A DNA stretch of 64,000 nucleotides from Asticcacaulis sp. AC402 (GTDB lineage Bacteria; Pseudomonadota; Alphaproteobacteria; Caulobacterales; Caulobacteraceae): positions 62,001 to 126,000 of the forward strand of contig NZ_AWGC01000018.1 in assembly GCF_000495835.1 (NCBI RefSeq), read 5' to 3'. Below the pieces are notes generated by a model. It searched no databases. It was given only the letters and a program-made list of their open reading frames with translations, and was not told the DNA's origin. Each line of letters starts with the position of its first letter. Position 1 is the stretch's first letter. Both the position numbers and the translations under genes were made by a program. This document shows, piece by piece, positions 18,265 through 27,230 of the stretch.

Positions 18265-18998
18265 TTCACCTCGTAGCCATAGGATTTGATGATGGCAAGG
18301 GCCTGCGGACTGCGCAAAAAGTCAAGATAGGCCTTGGCCGCCGGGTCTTTTTCGCCGGGCTTCAGCAAGATAGCTTGCTGGTCAATCGGCGTGTAGTACG
18401 ACTTTGGTACGACCCAGCGCGAGCCGCCTTTTTCATGAACGACTTGCGACAGGGCAACGAAACCCAGTTCCGCCGCACCGGTCGAAACGAAAGTATAAGC
18501 CTGGGCGATCGAGACGCCCCTTACGATTTTCGGCGCAATCTGTTCGTACAGGCCCATTTTTTTCAAGGTTTCGACCGCAGCGACGCCATAGGGTGCGCTG
18601 GCCGGATCGGCGATGGCAATGTGGTCGTAACGGCCCTTCAGCACAGCGCCTTTGGCGTCGACGAAACCCGGCGTAGCGCTCCACAGTACCAGGGCGCCAT
18701 AGGCATAGACGAAGCGCGTGCCTTTCACGCCGTGGCCTTCGCTTTCGAGGCGCGTTGGGCGGTCGCGATCGGCCGAGAGGAAGACCTCGAACGGCGCGCC
18801 GTTCTGGATCTGGCTGTAGAACCCGCCCGTTGGCCCAAAGCTCTGGGTGACCGTATGGCCGGTCTTCCTTTGGAAGGCGACGGCGATGGCCTTGGCCGGT
18901 TCGGTGAAGTTGGCGGCCACTGCCACCTGAACATCACCGGCAGCAGCCGGTCCGGCACTCAGCGCAATCACCAGGGCAAGCAGGCCGGCGCGTTTCAT
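18261..18998 (-). CDS. modA: Periplasmic molybdate-binding protein ModA
   Basis: This 245-residue solute-binding protein has a signal peptide (MKRAGLLALVIALSAGPAAA). The ModA fold markers are VAVAANFTEPAKAIAVAF, SFGPTGGFYSQIQNGAPF (oxyanion-binding Ser/Thr) and PSAPYG-like ADPASAPYGVAA. It captures molybdate, possibly tungstate, for ModBC. It starts 14 bp after the porin stop and its end overlaps the VOC gene by 4 bp. Confidence 0.93.
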   Translation of the reverse strand: MKRAGLLALVIALSAGPAAAGDVQVAVAANFTEPAKAIAVAFQRKTGHTVTQSFGPTGGFYSQIQNGAPFEVFLSADRDRPTRLESEGHGVKGTRFVYAYGALVLWSATPGFVDAKGAVLKGRYDHIAIADPASAPYGVAAVETLKKMGLYEQIAPKIVRGVSIAQAYTFVSTGAAELGFVALSQVVHEKGGSRWVVPKSYYTPIDQQAILLKPGEKDPAAKAYLDFLRSPQALAIIKSYGYEVK

Positions 18999-19012
18999 CA
19001 GCAGCTCCGAAA

Positions 19013-20551
19013 TCAGAAGCCGAACTGGCTCCGGACAGCGAAGCTAGTATAATCCTGTCCGGTCTGCACGCCTGAACTGTTCAGCCGTTCGACTTTTACG
19101 TCCTGGCCCTGAAAGACGAGACGCATGGCGGGGTTGAGCGTCCAGCCCAGACCCAGCGAAAAGATATCCTGTTTGCCACCACGCACCTGGTCGGCGGTCA
19201 GGACTGCGTCGGGGTTATAATCGAGGTCGAGCGTTGAAAAGCGCGCAACCAGTTCGAAAGCCCCCCACTGGCCCCTCTTCGCGTCGAAATTGTTCTTCGG
19301 TGTTACACCGTCGAAGGCCGCCGTAACGGTATTGTATCTGCGTGTCTCGCCGGTCAGAACCCAGCCACCCTCGATGTACCAGCCGAAAAAATCTGGATCG
19401 GTGAGGCCGGGAGCGCGATTGTAGCGCGCAATGTTGAAAGCGAAGGCTTCAACCTCGACGAAGAAGGGGCCATTCTGCATGCCCAACTCCAGCCCGGTCA
19501 CGTCCGCCGACTGGGCATCGATGGCGCCGGTGTCGACCAGGCGCGTGCTGTCGAGGCGCAGTTCGGGACGGTCACGCAAGGCAACGGGATAGCGCGTAGC
19601 GGACGAGTCCCCGGCATCGGCCGGGTTGATAATGCGCGAATAGTTGATCCCGGCGTGAACCAGCCAGGTGTCACCCTTGAACGGCGTGCCGGCCAGGCGA
19701 GCGGTCATGCCCAGCTGTTCGTCAGCATTGGCAACGGTGAAGCCGGCGGCCTGGGTGCTCAGGGTCGATACCGTGTTGCCGGTCAGCGACACGTACCATA
19801 GCCAGCGATCATAGGCGTTGAAGGCTGAGATGCCCATTCGGGTGTCGCCGCCGGTCAGGCTGCGGGCGATGTCGGAGACCGAGGCACGCTCGAGGAAGGT
19901 CGAGGCCATGACGGACCCGGCATCTTCCAGACCGGCATTGGGGGCGAATTCGCCGATGCGCAGCTTGACCGATTTGAAGCCGGAATACTGTAGCCAGGCT
20001 TCGTGGAAGCGGCCGACATCCTCGGCGCCGGAGCCGCCGAAGTCGAGGATGATATTGTAGTCGAAATCCGTAAACAGCTTGCCGCCCATACCGATGCGAG
20101 CGCGGCGAAAGTTGACGCCGGAATTGAGGTCGCGGCCAATGACGGCAGCATCGAGATCCTTGTCCTGACTGTAGCTGGCGGCGTCAAGTTGGAACATGCT
20201 TTTCAGCGCCACGCTGAAGGCGCCATCGGTCGAGGCGATCGTCGCGGTGCCGTTGTTGAGGGTGACCGAAGCCGCCGCCGGCGGCACAGGCGTCGGGGCG
20301 GGAATGGGGGCGGCGGCGACACGCGTCGCCGGAGCGGGCGCACCATATTGCGCCGCGATCTCGGCCTTCAGCCCGTTCAATTCGGTTTGCTGGGCATCGA
20401 TCTGCGCCTGCTGCGCGTCGATCCGGGCCTGCATGGCGTCCATCCTGGCCTGAACTTCGGGCGGGATCTGTTGGGCCAGGGCAGGCACGGCGGCAACCAG
20501 GATTACAGTGCTGAGGGCAAAGATCCGGGCAGTCCTGTGGCACTGATGCAT
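19013..20551 (-). CDS. OprO/OprP-type anion porin leading the molybdate operon
   Basis: This 512-residue outer-membrane protein has a signal peptide (to about residue 26, ALAQQ). A heptad-like coiled coil follows (QARMDAMQARIDAQQAQID), then an Ala/Pro linker and a porin barrel of the phosphate-selective O/P family (GVNFRRARIGMGGKLFTDF, LDFGG), ending in Phe. The coiled coil is typical of porins that tether to peptidoglycan or form trimers. Fourteen bp separate it from modA, so it probably supplies molybdate across the outer membrane; that is inferred from position. Confidence 0.85.
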   Translation of the reverse strand: MHQCHRTARIFALSTVILVAAVPALAQQIPPEVQARMDAMQARIDAQQAQIDAQQTELNGLKAEIAAQYGAPAPATRVAAAPIPAPTPVPPAAASVTLNNGTATIASTDGAFSVALKSMFQLDAASYSQDKDLDAAVIGRDLNSGVNFRRARIGMGGKLFTDFDYNIILDFGGSGAEDVGRFHEAWLQYSGFKSVKLRIGEFAPNAGLEDAGSVMASTFLERASVSDIARSLTGGDTRMGISAFNAYDRWLWYVSLTGNTVSTLSTQAAGFTVANADEQLGMTARLAGTPFKGDTWLVHAGINYSRIINPADAGDSSATRYPVALRDRPELRLDSTRLVDTGAIDAQSADVTGLELGMQNGPFFVEVEAFAFNIARYNRAPGLTDPDFFGWYIEGGWVLTGETRRYNTVTAAFDGVTPKNNFDAKRGQWGAFELVARFSTLDLDYNPDAVLTADQVRGGKQDIFSLGLGWTLNPAMRLVFQGQDVKVERLNSSGVQTGQDYTSFAVRSQFGF

Positions 20552-20618
20552 GCAAAATAACTCCCCGCACAGGTCCTTAACCGTAGTCGCGGATGATAGT
20601 TCGCATCTTACGCGCAGG

Positions 20619-20643
20619 GACTCAAGTCTGTATGGCTTGAGTC
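20619..20643. promoter_or_regulatory. Candidate operator upstream of the porin-mod operon
   Basis: GACTCAAG at 20619-20626 and CTTGAGTC at 20636-20643 form a perfect 8-bp inverted repeat with a 9-bp spacer, about 68 bp upstream of the porin start in the divergent porin-bolA region. It does not resemble the ModE box known from E. coli. Regulator unknown. Confidence 0.4.
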
Positions 20644-20738
20644 GGAGTTCGGACGTAGTTCTTTTGTGACAGTTCGATGTCAGGGTTCCCCTTGCCGGAA
20701 TTTCGTATAAAAGCGCTGGTCAAAGACAGGAGCCGGAC

Positions 20739-20975
20739 ATGGCCATTGCCCAGAGTGATTTGCAGGCGCGTATCGAAGCGGCCTTTCCCGATGCCGAGGT
20801 GACGATCACCGACCTGGCCGGCGACGGTGACCATTACAAGGCGCGGATCGTATCAGCAGCGTTCAACGGCTTGGCACGGGTGCGTCAGCATCAGCTGGTC
20901 AACCGTGCCCTGGCCGACCTGCTCAGCGGCCCGCTCCACGCCCTGGCCCTGGAAACCGTGGCTAAGGATGCCTGA
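20739..20975 (+). CDS. bolA: BolA family protein
   Basis: This 78-residue protein belongs to the BolA/IbaG family, partners of monothiol glutaredoxins in iron-sulfur trafficking. The fold pattern is visible: FPDAEVTITDLAGDGDHYKARIVS with the usual GDxxHY, then LVNRALADLLSGPLHALAL. The conserved His of the VNxxL-HAL region is present. A CAGGAG-type ribosome site precedes the ATG. It is monocistronic and divergent from the porin. Confidence 0.9.
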   Translation: MAIAQSDLQARIEAAFPDAEVTITDLAGDGDHYKARIVSAAFNGLARVRQHQLVNRALADLLSGPLHALALETVAKDA

Positions 20976-21054
20976 GGGTGGGGCAACTTACTTTCTGAAT
21001 CTCTTCAACAATTTGCCCAGCCTTCCATCCCGCCTTGACTCTTGCAGATTTTAG

Positions 21055-21069
21055 GAACAAAACAAGAAC
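21055..21069 (+). promoter_or_regulatory. LexA (SOS) box of the imuA-imuB-dnaE2 operon
   Basis: GAAC-N7-GAAC at 21055-21069 is the reverse complement of GTTC-N7-GTTC, the alphaproteobacterial LexA operator, with both half-sites perfect. A TTGACT -35-like hexamer lies at 21035-21040, so the box would cover the -10 region. It is 34 bp upstream of the imuA start, which predicts DNA-damage induction of the cassette. Confidence 0.85.
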
Positions 21070-21103
21070 ATAATGCCGAAAACATCGGTGATGGATGGTC
21101 CAC

Positions 21104-21871
21104 ATGTCGAAGCCTGTACCCTTGGGTCTCGCCGAGCTTCGCCAGCATATTCAGATGCTGGAGGGCAGCCGGCGTGCCGCCGGCGCCCTGCCGTTTGGCA
21201 TAGAGCGCATAGACACCCGCCTTCCCGGCGGGGGACTGACCCTGGGCGCCGTACATGAGGTCGCCGGCCGTGACCAGGGCGTCGTCGATGGTGCGGCGGC
21301 GGCCCTGTTCGTTGCCGGTATCGCCGCGCGCAGCGAAGGCCAGGTCCTGTGGTGCCTGACCCAGCCCGACCTGTTCGCGCCTGGCCTGGCCCAGGCCGGC
21401 CTCGATCCGCAACGCGTTATCTGTGTCGAGGCCGGCGATGAAAAAAGCGTCCTGATGTGCTGCGAGGAAGCCCTGCGCCACGGCAGCCTGGGCGCGGTTG
21501 TCGCCGAGGTGTCGCGCCTGTCGCTGACGGCCTCGCGCCGGCTGCAACTGGCGGCGGAGAGTACGCGGACCCTTGGCCTGGTGCTGCGGCGGTGGAGCCG
21601 GCCGCGCGATGCCGCCGAGTTCGGCCTGCCGACGGCCGCCGTGACGCGCTGGCGCATCGCGGCGGAAGCGTCGCGCGCCCTGCCGGTGCCGGGTATCGGC
21701 ACGGCGCGCTGGCGTCTGGAACTGTTGCGCTGCAAAGGCGGGAACACCGCAGAATTCGATGTGGAGGCACATAATGGCCAGGCTGGTCTCGCTCTATCTG
21801 CCCCGCTGGCCGACCGACCGGCTGCGGCGGCAGCTGGGTACGGACAAGGCGGCTACCGCGCTGCCTCCTGA
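21104..21871 (+). CDS. imuA: ImuA, RecA-like mutagenesis accessory protein
   Basis: This 255-residue protein is the first gene of the damage-inducible translesion cassette. ImuA is a degenerate RecA/SulA-like protein that works with ImuB and DnaE2. Visible features are FGIERIDTRLPGGGLTLGAVHEVAG (Walker-like region lacking a canonical P-loop Lys) and AVVAEVSRLSLTASRRLQLAAE. The start at 21104 follows a plausible ribosome site; 21095 is an alternative. The C-terminal 32 codons overlap the imuB start in another frame, an overlap of 98 bp. Confidence 0.9.
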   Translation: MSKPVPLGLAELRQHIQMLEGSRRAAGALPFGIERIDTRLPGGGLTLGAVHEVAGRDQGVVDGAAAALFVAGIAARSEGQVLWCLTQPDLFAPGLAQAGLDPQRVICVEAGDEKSVLMCCEEALRHGSLGAVVAEVSRLSLTASRRLQLAAESTRTLGLVLRRWSRPRDAAEFGLPTAAVTRWRIAAEASRALPVPGIGTARWRLELLRCKGGNTAEFDVEAHNGQAGLALSAPLADRPAAAAAGYGQGGYRAAS

Positions 21872-23300
21872 GGTGCCGCTGGTGCTGAAAGGCTCAGACG
21901 GCCGCCGGCGCGTCGTCATGGCCGCCGACCGCGCCGCCCATAGGGCCGGTTTGAGGGTCGGTATGCCGCTGACCAAGGCCCAGGCCCTGGTCGAGGACCT
22001 GATCGTGCACGATGCTGACGTTGACGGCGACAGCCAGGCTCTGGACCGGCTGGCCGGCTGGGCCTTGCAGACCTATTCTCCCGTGGTGGCCGCCGATCCG
22101 CCCAACGGCCTGATCCTCGATATCACGGGCGCCGCCCATCTGCACGGCGGCGAGGCGGCGCTGCTCGACGCCCTGATACGCAAACTGAGCGAAAAGGAGA
22201 TCGAAGCCTGTGCGGCCATCGCCGACACCTGGGGCGCCGCCCACGCTCTCGCCCGGTTCGTCGCCCGTCCCATTACGATGGTGCCGCCCGGCGACAGCGC
22301 CCGCGCCGTCCGCAACCTGCCTGCGGCCGCCCTGCGTCTGCCGATGAACCTGGTCGAAAGCCTGTCCGTCCTGGGCTTCGACACCATCGGCGAACTGCTG
22401 GCCCAGCCGCGCGCCCCGCTGGTCCATCGTTTCGGCCGCGAACTGGGCCGCCGTCTCGATCAGATTTCCGGTCACCTGGCCGAGCCGATCGATCCGGTCG
22501 AACTGCCGGATGTCGCCGAGGTCAAACGTGTGTTCTTCGAACCGATCGGCGCGCCGGAAACCCTGGCGCGCTATACGGCCAAGCTGACGGTGCAACTGTG
22601 CGACGCCCTCGAAGCGCGCGGCGAGGGGGCGCGGCAACTCGACCTGCACTTTATCCGCGTCGATGGCCGTATCGAAGCCGTCCGCGTTGGCATGGCCCAG
22701 CCGGTCCGCGATCCCACCCGCCTGACCCGGTTGCTGTGCGACAGAATAGAGACCGTCGATCCAGGCTTCGGCATCGAACGCATGCGCCTGATCGCCACCC
22801 AGGCCGAGCCCTGGGTGCACACCCAGATCACAACGCAAGACAATAACGCCCCCGACCTGGCCGGCCTGATCGACACCCTGAGCAACCGCATCGGCGCCGA
22901 ACGCATCTATCGCCTGGCGGCGGTAGAAAGCGATGTGCCGGAACGCTCGGTAAAGCGGACCTCGCCCCTGGCGGTTATCCCACTCGGTTGGCCTCTTCAT
23001 TGGCCGCGCCCCATCAGACTGTTCCGCCGCCCCGAACCGGTGCTCCCTCTGGCGGAACTGCCCGACCATCCGCCCAGGGTCCTGACCTGGCGCGGTACGC
23101 GTCATCGTGTGGTCGCTGCCGACGGACCGGAGCGCATCTTCGGCGAATGGTGGAAGCAGGACGGTGAGACCTGGGCTGTGCGCGACTATTTCCGTGTCGA
23201 ACTCGATACCGGCGAGCGCCTGTGGCTGTTTCGCAGCGGTGACGGCGAAGACAGCGCCACCGGCAGCCACCAATGGTTCCTGCACGGTATGTTCGCATGA
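21774..23300 (+). CDS. imuB: ImuB, Y-family-polymerase-like protein of the mutasome
   Basis: This 508-residue protein resembles Y-family polymerases (RLVSLYLPRWPTDRLRRQ, a palm/finger region, and a little-finger-like C-terminal half) but lacks the catalytic acidic residues near the N-terminus, as known for ImuB. It acts as a hub linking ImuA, DnaE2 and the sliding clamp. The start at 21774 is fixed by GGAGG seven bases upstream, within the imuA tail. Its stop overlaps the dnaE2 start by ATGA. Confidence 0.92.
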   Translation: MARLVSLYLPRWPTDRLRRQLGTDKAATALPPEVPLVLKGSDGRRRVVMAADRAAHRAGLRVGMPLTKAQALVEDLIVHDADVDGDSQALDRLAGWALQTYSPVVAADPPNGLILDITGAAHLHGGEAALLDALIRKLSEKEIEACAAIADTWGAAHALARFVARPITMVPPGDSARAVRNLPAAALRLPMNLVESLSVLGFDTIGELLAQPRAPLVHRFGRELGRRLDQISGHLAEPIDPVELPDVAEVKRVFFEPIGAPETLARYTAKLTVQLCDALEARGEGARQLDLHFIRVDGRIEAVRVGMAQPVRDPTRLTRLLCDRIETVDPGFGIERMRLIATQAEPWVHTQITTQDNNAPDLAGLIDTLSNRIGAERIYRLAAVESDVPERSVKRTSPLAVIPLGWPLHWPRPIRLFRRPEPVLPLAELPDHPPRVLTWRGTRHRVVAADGPERIFGEWWKQDGETWAVRDYFRVELDTGERLWLFRSGDGEDSATGSHQWFLHGMFA

Positions 23301-26300
23301 CGGCTTATGTCGAACTCCAGGTCACGACGCATTTTTCCTTTCTGCGCGGCGCCAGCAGCCCGGAGGAGTTGTTCGTCCGGGCCGCCGAACTGGGGATCGA
23401 AGCCCTGGGCATTGCCGATCGCAATTCCCTGGCCGGCATCGTCCAGGCGCACAAATGGGCCAAGGAAACCGGGGTGCGGCTGGTCGTCGGCTGCCGGCTT
23501 GACCTGACCGACGCAACCTCCCTGCTGGTCTATCCGACCAACAAGGCGGCCTATTCGCGCCTGTGCCGGCTGCTGTCCCTCGGCAAGGGCCGCGCCGGCA
23601 AGGGCAGGTGTCAGCTCGACTGGGGCGATGTCGAAGCGTGGAATGAAGGTCTGATCGCCGTCCTGGTGCCCGATATGGCGCCCAACATGGACAATGACAC
23701 CTGCGCCGTGAACCTGCGCCGGTTGAAGACGGTTTTCGGCGATCGCGCCTACCTGGCCCTGACCCTGCGCCGTCGGCCCAATGACGCCTTACGTCTGTAT
23801 GACCTGTCACAACTGGCGAACCGCGCCGGCGTGCCGACCATAGCCACCAATGATGTCCTGTTTCACGATGCCTCGCGCCGCATCCTGCAGGATGTTGTCA
23901 CCTGTATCCGCCACAACTGCACCATCGACGACGCCGGCTTTCGCCGCGAACGCCATGCCGACCGTTATCTGAAAGCACCGGACGAGATGGCGCGATTGTT
24001 CAAGGCCTGGCCGGAGGCACTTGTCCGGACGCGCGAGATCATGGCGCGCTGCACCTTCAATATGAGCGAGTTGGAATACCAGTATCCCGATGAGAAATCG
24101 CATCCCCACCTGACGCCGCAGCAAACCCTGGAAAAGTTTGTCCGCCTCGGGGCGGACAAGCGCTACCCCGACGGGGTTCCGGACAAGGTCGTCAGGCAAC
24201 TGCGCCATGAACTCGATCTCATTGCCGAGATGCGCTACGCCAACTACTTCCTCACCGTCCACGATATCGTCCACTTCGCCCGCTCGCAGGGTATCTTGTG
24301 CCAGGGGCGTGGTTCGGCCGCCAACAGTTCAGTTTGCTATGTGCTCGGGATCACCGAACTGGATCCCGCCAAGTATGACCTTTTGTTCGCCCGCTTCCTG
24401 TCGAAAAACCGCAACGAACCGCCGGACATCGATGTCGATTTCGAACATGCCCGGCGCGAAATCGTCATGCAATGGGTGTTTGAAACCTATGGCCGCGACC
24501 ATGCCGCCCTGGTCGCGGTCGTCAGCCGTTACCGCACGCGCGGTGCCCTGCGCGATGTCGGCAAGGCCCTGGGCCTGCCCGAAGATATCCTTAAGACCCT
24601 GTCGCAGCAATATCGCCACTGGGCCAGCGACATCGACGAAACGCACCTGGACGGGCTGAACCTCAACCGTGAATCCCGCCGGGTTCGCCTGACGCTCGAC
24701 CTGGCGAAACAACTGGTCAATGCGCCGCGCCACCTGTCGCAGCATCCCGGCGGCTTTGTCCTGACGCGCGACCGGCTGGACGACCTGGCGGTGATCGAGC
24801 CGGCGGCCATGAAAGACCGCCAGGTCATCGAATGGGACAAGGACGATATCGATGTGCTGAAGTTCATGAAGGTGGATTGCCTGGCGCTCGGCATGCTGAC
24901 CTGCATGAAGAAGAGTTTCGACCTGCTGGCCGAGCACAAGGGCGTTGACATGACCATGGCCGGCATTCCCGCCGACGACACCCCGACCTACGACATGATC
25001 TGCAAGGCCGATACCGTCGGCGTCTTTCAGATCGAAAGCCGCGCCCAGATGTCGATGCTGCCTCGGCTGAAGCCGCGGGTCTTCTACGACATCGCCATCG
25101 AAGTCGCCATCGTCCGGCCGGGGCCCATCCAGGGCGACATGGTCCATCCTTATCTGCGCCGCAAGCACGGCCTGGAGCCGGTCGATTACCCCAATGACAA
25201 GGTCAGGGATATTCTGGGCCGGACCTTCGGGGTACCGCTCTTTCAGGAGCACGCCATGAAGGTGGCCGTGGTCTGCGCCGGCTTTACCGACGACGAAGCC
25301 GACCACGTCCGCCGCAGCCTGGCGACCTTCAAACATACTGGGGGGGTCAAGAACTTCCGCGACAAGATGTATCAAGGCATGATCGAACGCGGCTATACGC
25401 CTGAATTCGCCGAGCGCCTGATCAAGCAACTGGAGGGTTTCGGTTCGTACGGCTTTCCGGAAAGCCACGCTATTTCGTTCGCCCTGATCGCCTATGCCTC
25501 GTCGTGGATGAAGTGCCATCACCCCGATGTGTTTTTGTGCGCCCTGCTGAATTCGCAGCCCATGGGTTTCTATGCTCCGGCGCAGTTGGTGCGCGACGCC
25601 CGCGAACACGGCGTCGAGGTCCGGCCGGTCTGCGTCAATACTTCACGCTGGGACTGCACCCTGGAGGAGACCGGCACGCGCGGAAAACTGGCCGTGCGGC
25701 TGGGGCTGCGCATGGTCAGAAGTCTGTCGGAACATGACGCCGCCCGGCTGACGGCGGCGCGTCAGGACGGTTACGCCTCTATTCCCGAGGTCTGGCGCCA
25801 TAGCGGCTTGCCGGTCTCGACCCTGGTCAAGCTGGCCGAGGCGGACGCCTTTTTCCCGTCGCTGGCCAAGCCGCGCCGTGAGGCCCTGTGGGCGCTCAAG
25901 GGCATGCGCGATACGTCCCTGCCGTTGTTCGACGGTGTCGAGACAAACGAGGCGGCGGTGGTGCTGAAAGCCATGACGGCCGGCAGCGAGGTGGTGCAGG
26001 ACTATGGCCATATCGGCCTGTCGCTGCGCCAGCATCCGGTGGCGTTTCTTCGCGGTGATTTGAGCGAGCGCGGCATCGTGACGTGCCAGGCGGCCAATGC
26101 CCGCAAGGACAAGAGCCATGCCCTGGTCGCCGGTATGGTCCTGGTGCGACAAAGGCCGGGCACGGCCAGCGGGGTCACCTTCATGACCATCGAGGACGAG
26201 ACGGGGATTGTCAATGCGGTGATCTGGTCGAAACTGTACGAGGAACAGCGCCGGCTGGTCCTGACCGCGCGCATGGTGGCGATCAGCGGTCAGATCCAGA

Positions 26301-26521
26301 AAGAGGGCGAGGTGGTCCACCTGGTGGCGCGGCGGCTGATCGACCTGTCGGATAAGTTGGACAGCGTCGGCGACCGCAACGATGCCTTTCCGTTGCCCTA
26401 TAGCCGCGGTGATGAGTTCCGCCATGGCGAGCCGGGCATGGATCCAAGGGTGCTGAAACGCACCGGCAGCCGCGCGGCGCAGTCACCGGTCATTCTGGTC
26501 AAGTCGCGGGATTTTCATTAG
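23297..26521 (+). CDS. dnaE2: Error-prone DNA polymerase III alpha subunit DnaE2 (ImuC)
   Basis: This 1074-residue C-family polymerase performs lesion bypass with ImuA and ImuB. The N-terminal PHP domain (THFSFLRGASSPEELFVRA), the catalytic carboxylates in PPDIDVDFEH, the GRGSAANSSVCYVLGIT motif and the C-terminal OB-fold region (SGVTFMTIEDETGIVNAVIW) are all present. Length is normal for DnaE2. It starts on the ATGA overlap with imuB. No terminator hairpin with a T-tract was found in the 76 bp after its stop. Confidence 0.95.
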   Translation: MTAYVELQVTTHFSFLRGASSPEELFVRAAELGIEALGIADRNSLAGIVQAHKWAKETGVRLVVGCRLDLTDATSLLVYPTNKAAYSRLCRLLSLGKGRAGKGRCQLDWGDVEAWNEGLIAVLVPDMAPNMDNDTCAVNLRRLKTVFGDRAYLALTLRRRPNDALRLYDLSQLANRAGVPTIATNDVLFHDASRRILQDVVTCIRHNCTIDDAGFRRERHADRYLKAPDEMARLFKAWPEALVRTREIMARCTFNMSELEYQYPDEKSHPHLTPQQTLEKFVRLGADKRYPDGVPDKVVRQLRHELDLIAEMRYANYFLTVHDIVHFARSQGILCQGRGSAANSSVCYVLGITELDPAKYDLLFARFLSKNRNEPPDIDVDFEHARREIVMQWVFETYGRDHAALVAVVSRYRTRGALRDVGKALGLPEDILKTLSQQYRHWASDIDETHLDGLNLNRESRRVRLTLDLAKQLVNAPRHLSQHPGGFVLTRDRLDDLAVIEPAAMKDRQVIEWDKDDIDVLKFMKVDCLALGMLTCMKKSFDLLAEHKGVDMTMAGIPADDTPTYDMICKADTVGVFQIESRAQMSMLPRLKPRVFYDIAIEVAIVRPGPIQGDMVHPYLRRKHGLEPVDYPNDKVRDILGRTFGVPLFQEHAMKVAVVCAGFTDDEADHVRRSLATFKHTGGVKNFRDKMYQGMIERGYTPEFAERLIKQLEGFGSYGFPESHAISFALIAYASSWMKCHHPDVFLCALLNSQPMGFYAPAQLVRDAREHGVEVRPVCVNTSRWDCTLEETGTRGKLAVRLGLRMVRSLSEHDAARLTAARQDGYASIPEVWRHSGLPVSTLVKLAEADAFFPSLAKPRREALWALKGMRDTSLPLFDGVETNEAAVVLKAMTAGSEVVQDYGHIGLSLRQHPVAFLRGDLSERGIVTCQAANARKDKSHALVAGMVLVRQRPGTASGVTFMTIEDETGIVNAVIWSKLYEEQRRLVLTARMVAISGQIQKEGEVVHLVARRLIDLSDKLDSVGDRNDAFPLPYSRGDEFRHGEPGMDPRVLKRTGSRAAQSPVILVKSRDFH

Positions 26522-26596
26522 GCACGTAAGCTTGCAATGTCCCGGGATTCAATAGATCGGCAAAATCGTGGCTGCGGAACGCGCGTAAAGGAGTTT

Positions 26597-26625
26597 GTCC
26601 ACAGATAAGCCAGATAAGCCAGATG
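26597..26625. repeat. Left 29-bp inverted repeat flanking the GxxExxY gene
   Basis: The sequence begins GTCCACAGATAAG and contains a tandem of CAGATAAGC units. It is the perfect reverse complement of 27137-27165. A palindromic TTTTTCGAAAAA lies between this arm and the gene. Confidence 0.85.
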
Positions 26626-26743
26626 GTTCATGGCATCGTGGCCTGTGAGCCAAATTCAACGCATTAAGTGTTTTTCGAAAAATGCGCTTCGCGCGAAAAA
26701 GCGGCAAGCGACTATAGATGAGACAGACTCAGGGAGAGGATAG

Positions 26744-27118
26744 ATGACTACGGACCGACGTGATTCGCAGACCTACGCCATCATAGGCGCGGCTATGGAA
26801 GTGCATACGCGGCTCGGATATGGCTTTCTCGAAGCTGTCTATCATGAAGCGCTGATGATTGAACTCGACCGGGCCGGCATCCCATTCCGGCGCGAATTCG
26901 CCCTACCTATTCATTACCGGGATACCGTCCTGGCATGTCAGTATCGCGCTGACTTCATCTGCTTTGACGAAGTGCTGGTCGAACTGAAAGCCTTGGTTCA
27001 ACTATCGCCACGTGAGGACGCTCAGATCATGAACTACCTTAGGGCAGCACGCCTCCCGAAGGGCTTGCTGATAAACTTCGGCGGCGCCAAACTGGAGTAT
27101 AAACGATTCAAATCGTAG
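26744..27118 (+). CDS. GxxExxY family protein
   Basis: This 124-residue protein carries the family motif in LGYGFLEAVYHEAL. Other conserved stretches are HYRDTVLACQYRADF and ELKALVQLSPREDAQIMNYL, where Glu and Lys resemble a PD-(D/E)xK nuclease core (D-x-n-ExK: ADFICFDEVLVELKA). The biological role of the family is unknown; nuclease-like activity is inference. GGAGAGG precedes the start. The gene is the only one between two perfect inverted repeats, which suggests it moves or is maintained with them. Confidence 0.88.
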   Translation: MTTDRRDSQTYAIIGAAMEVHTRLGYGFLEAVYHEALMIELDRAGIPFRREFALPIHYRDTVLACQYRADFICFDEVLVELKALVQLSPREDAQIMNYLRAARLPKGLLINFGGAKLEYKRFKS

Positions 27119-27136
27119 TGGCAGCAGCCCACGGAT

Positions 27137-27165
27137 CATCTGGCTTATCTGGCTTATCTGTGGAC
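27137..27165. repeat. Right 29-bp inverted repeat flanking the GxxExxY gene
   Basis: Perfect reverse complement of 26597-26625, ending CTTATCTGTGGAC. It lies 18 bp after the GxxExxY stop. No target-site duplication is visible just outside the two arms. Confidence 0.85.
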
Positions 27166-27230
27166 CAACTTTCTTGCATCGCATCCGCAGCCTAAACCCT
27201 GTATCGGCCATACGCTGTTCTTTCCCCAAG

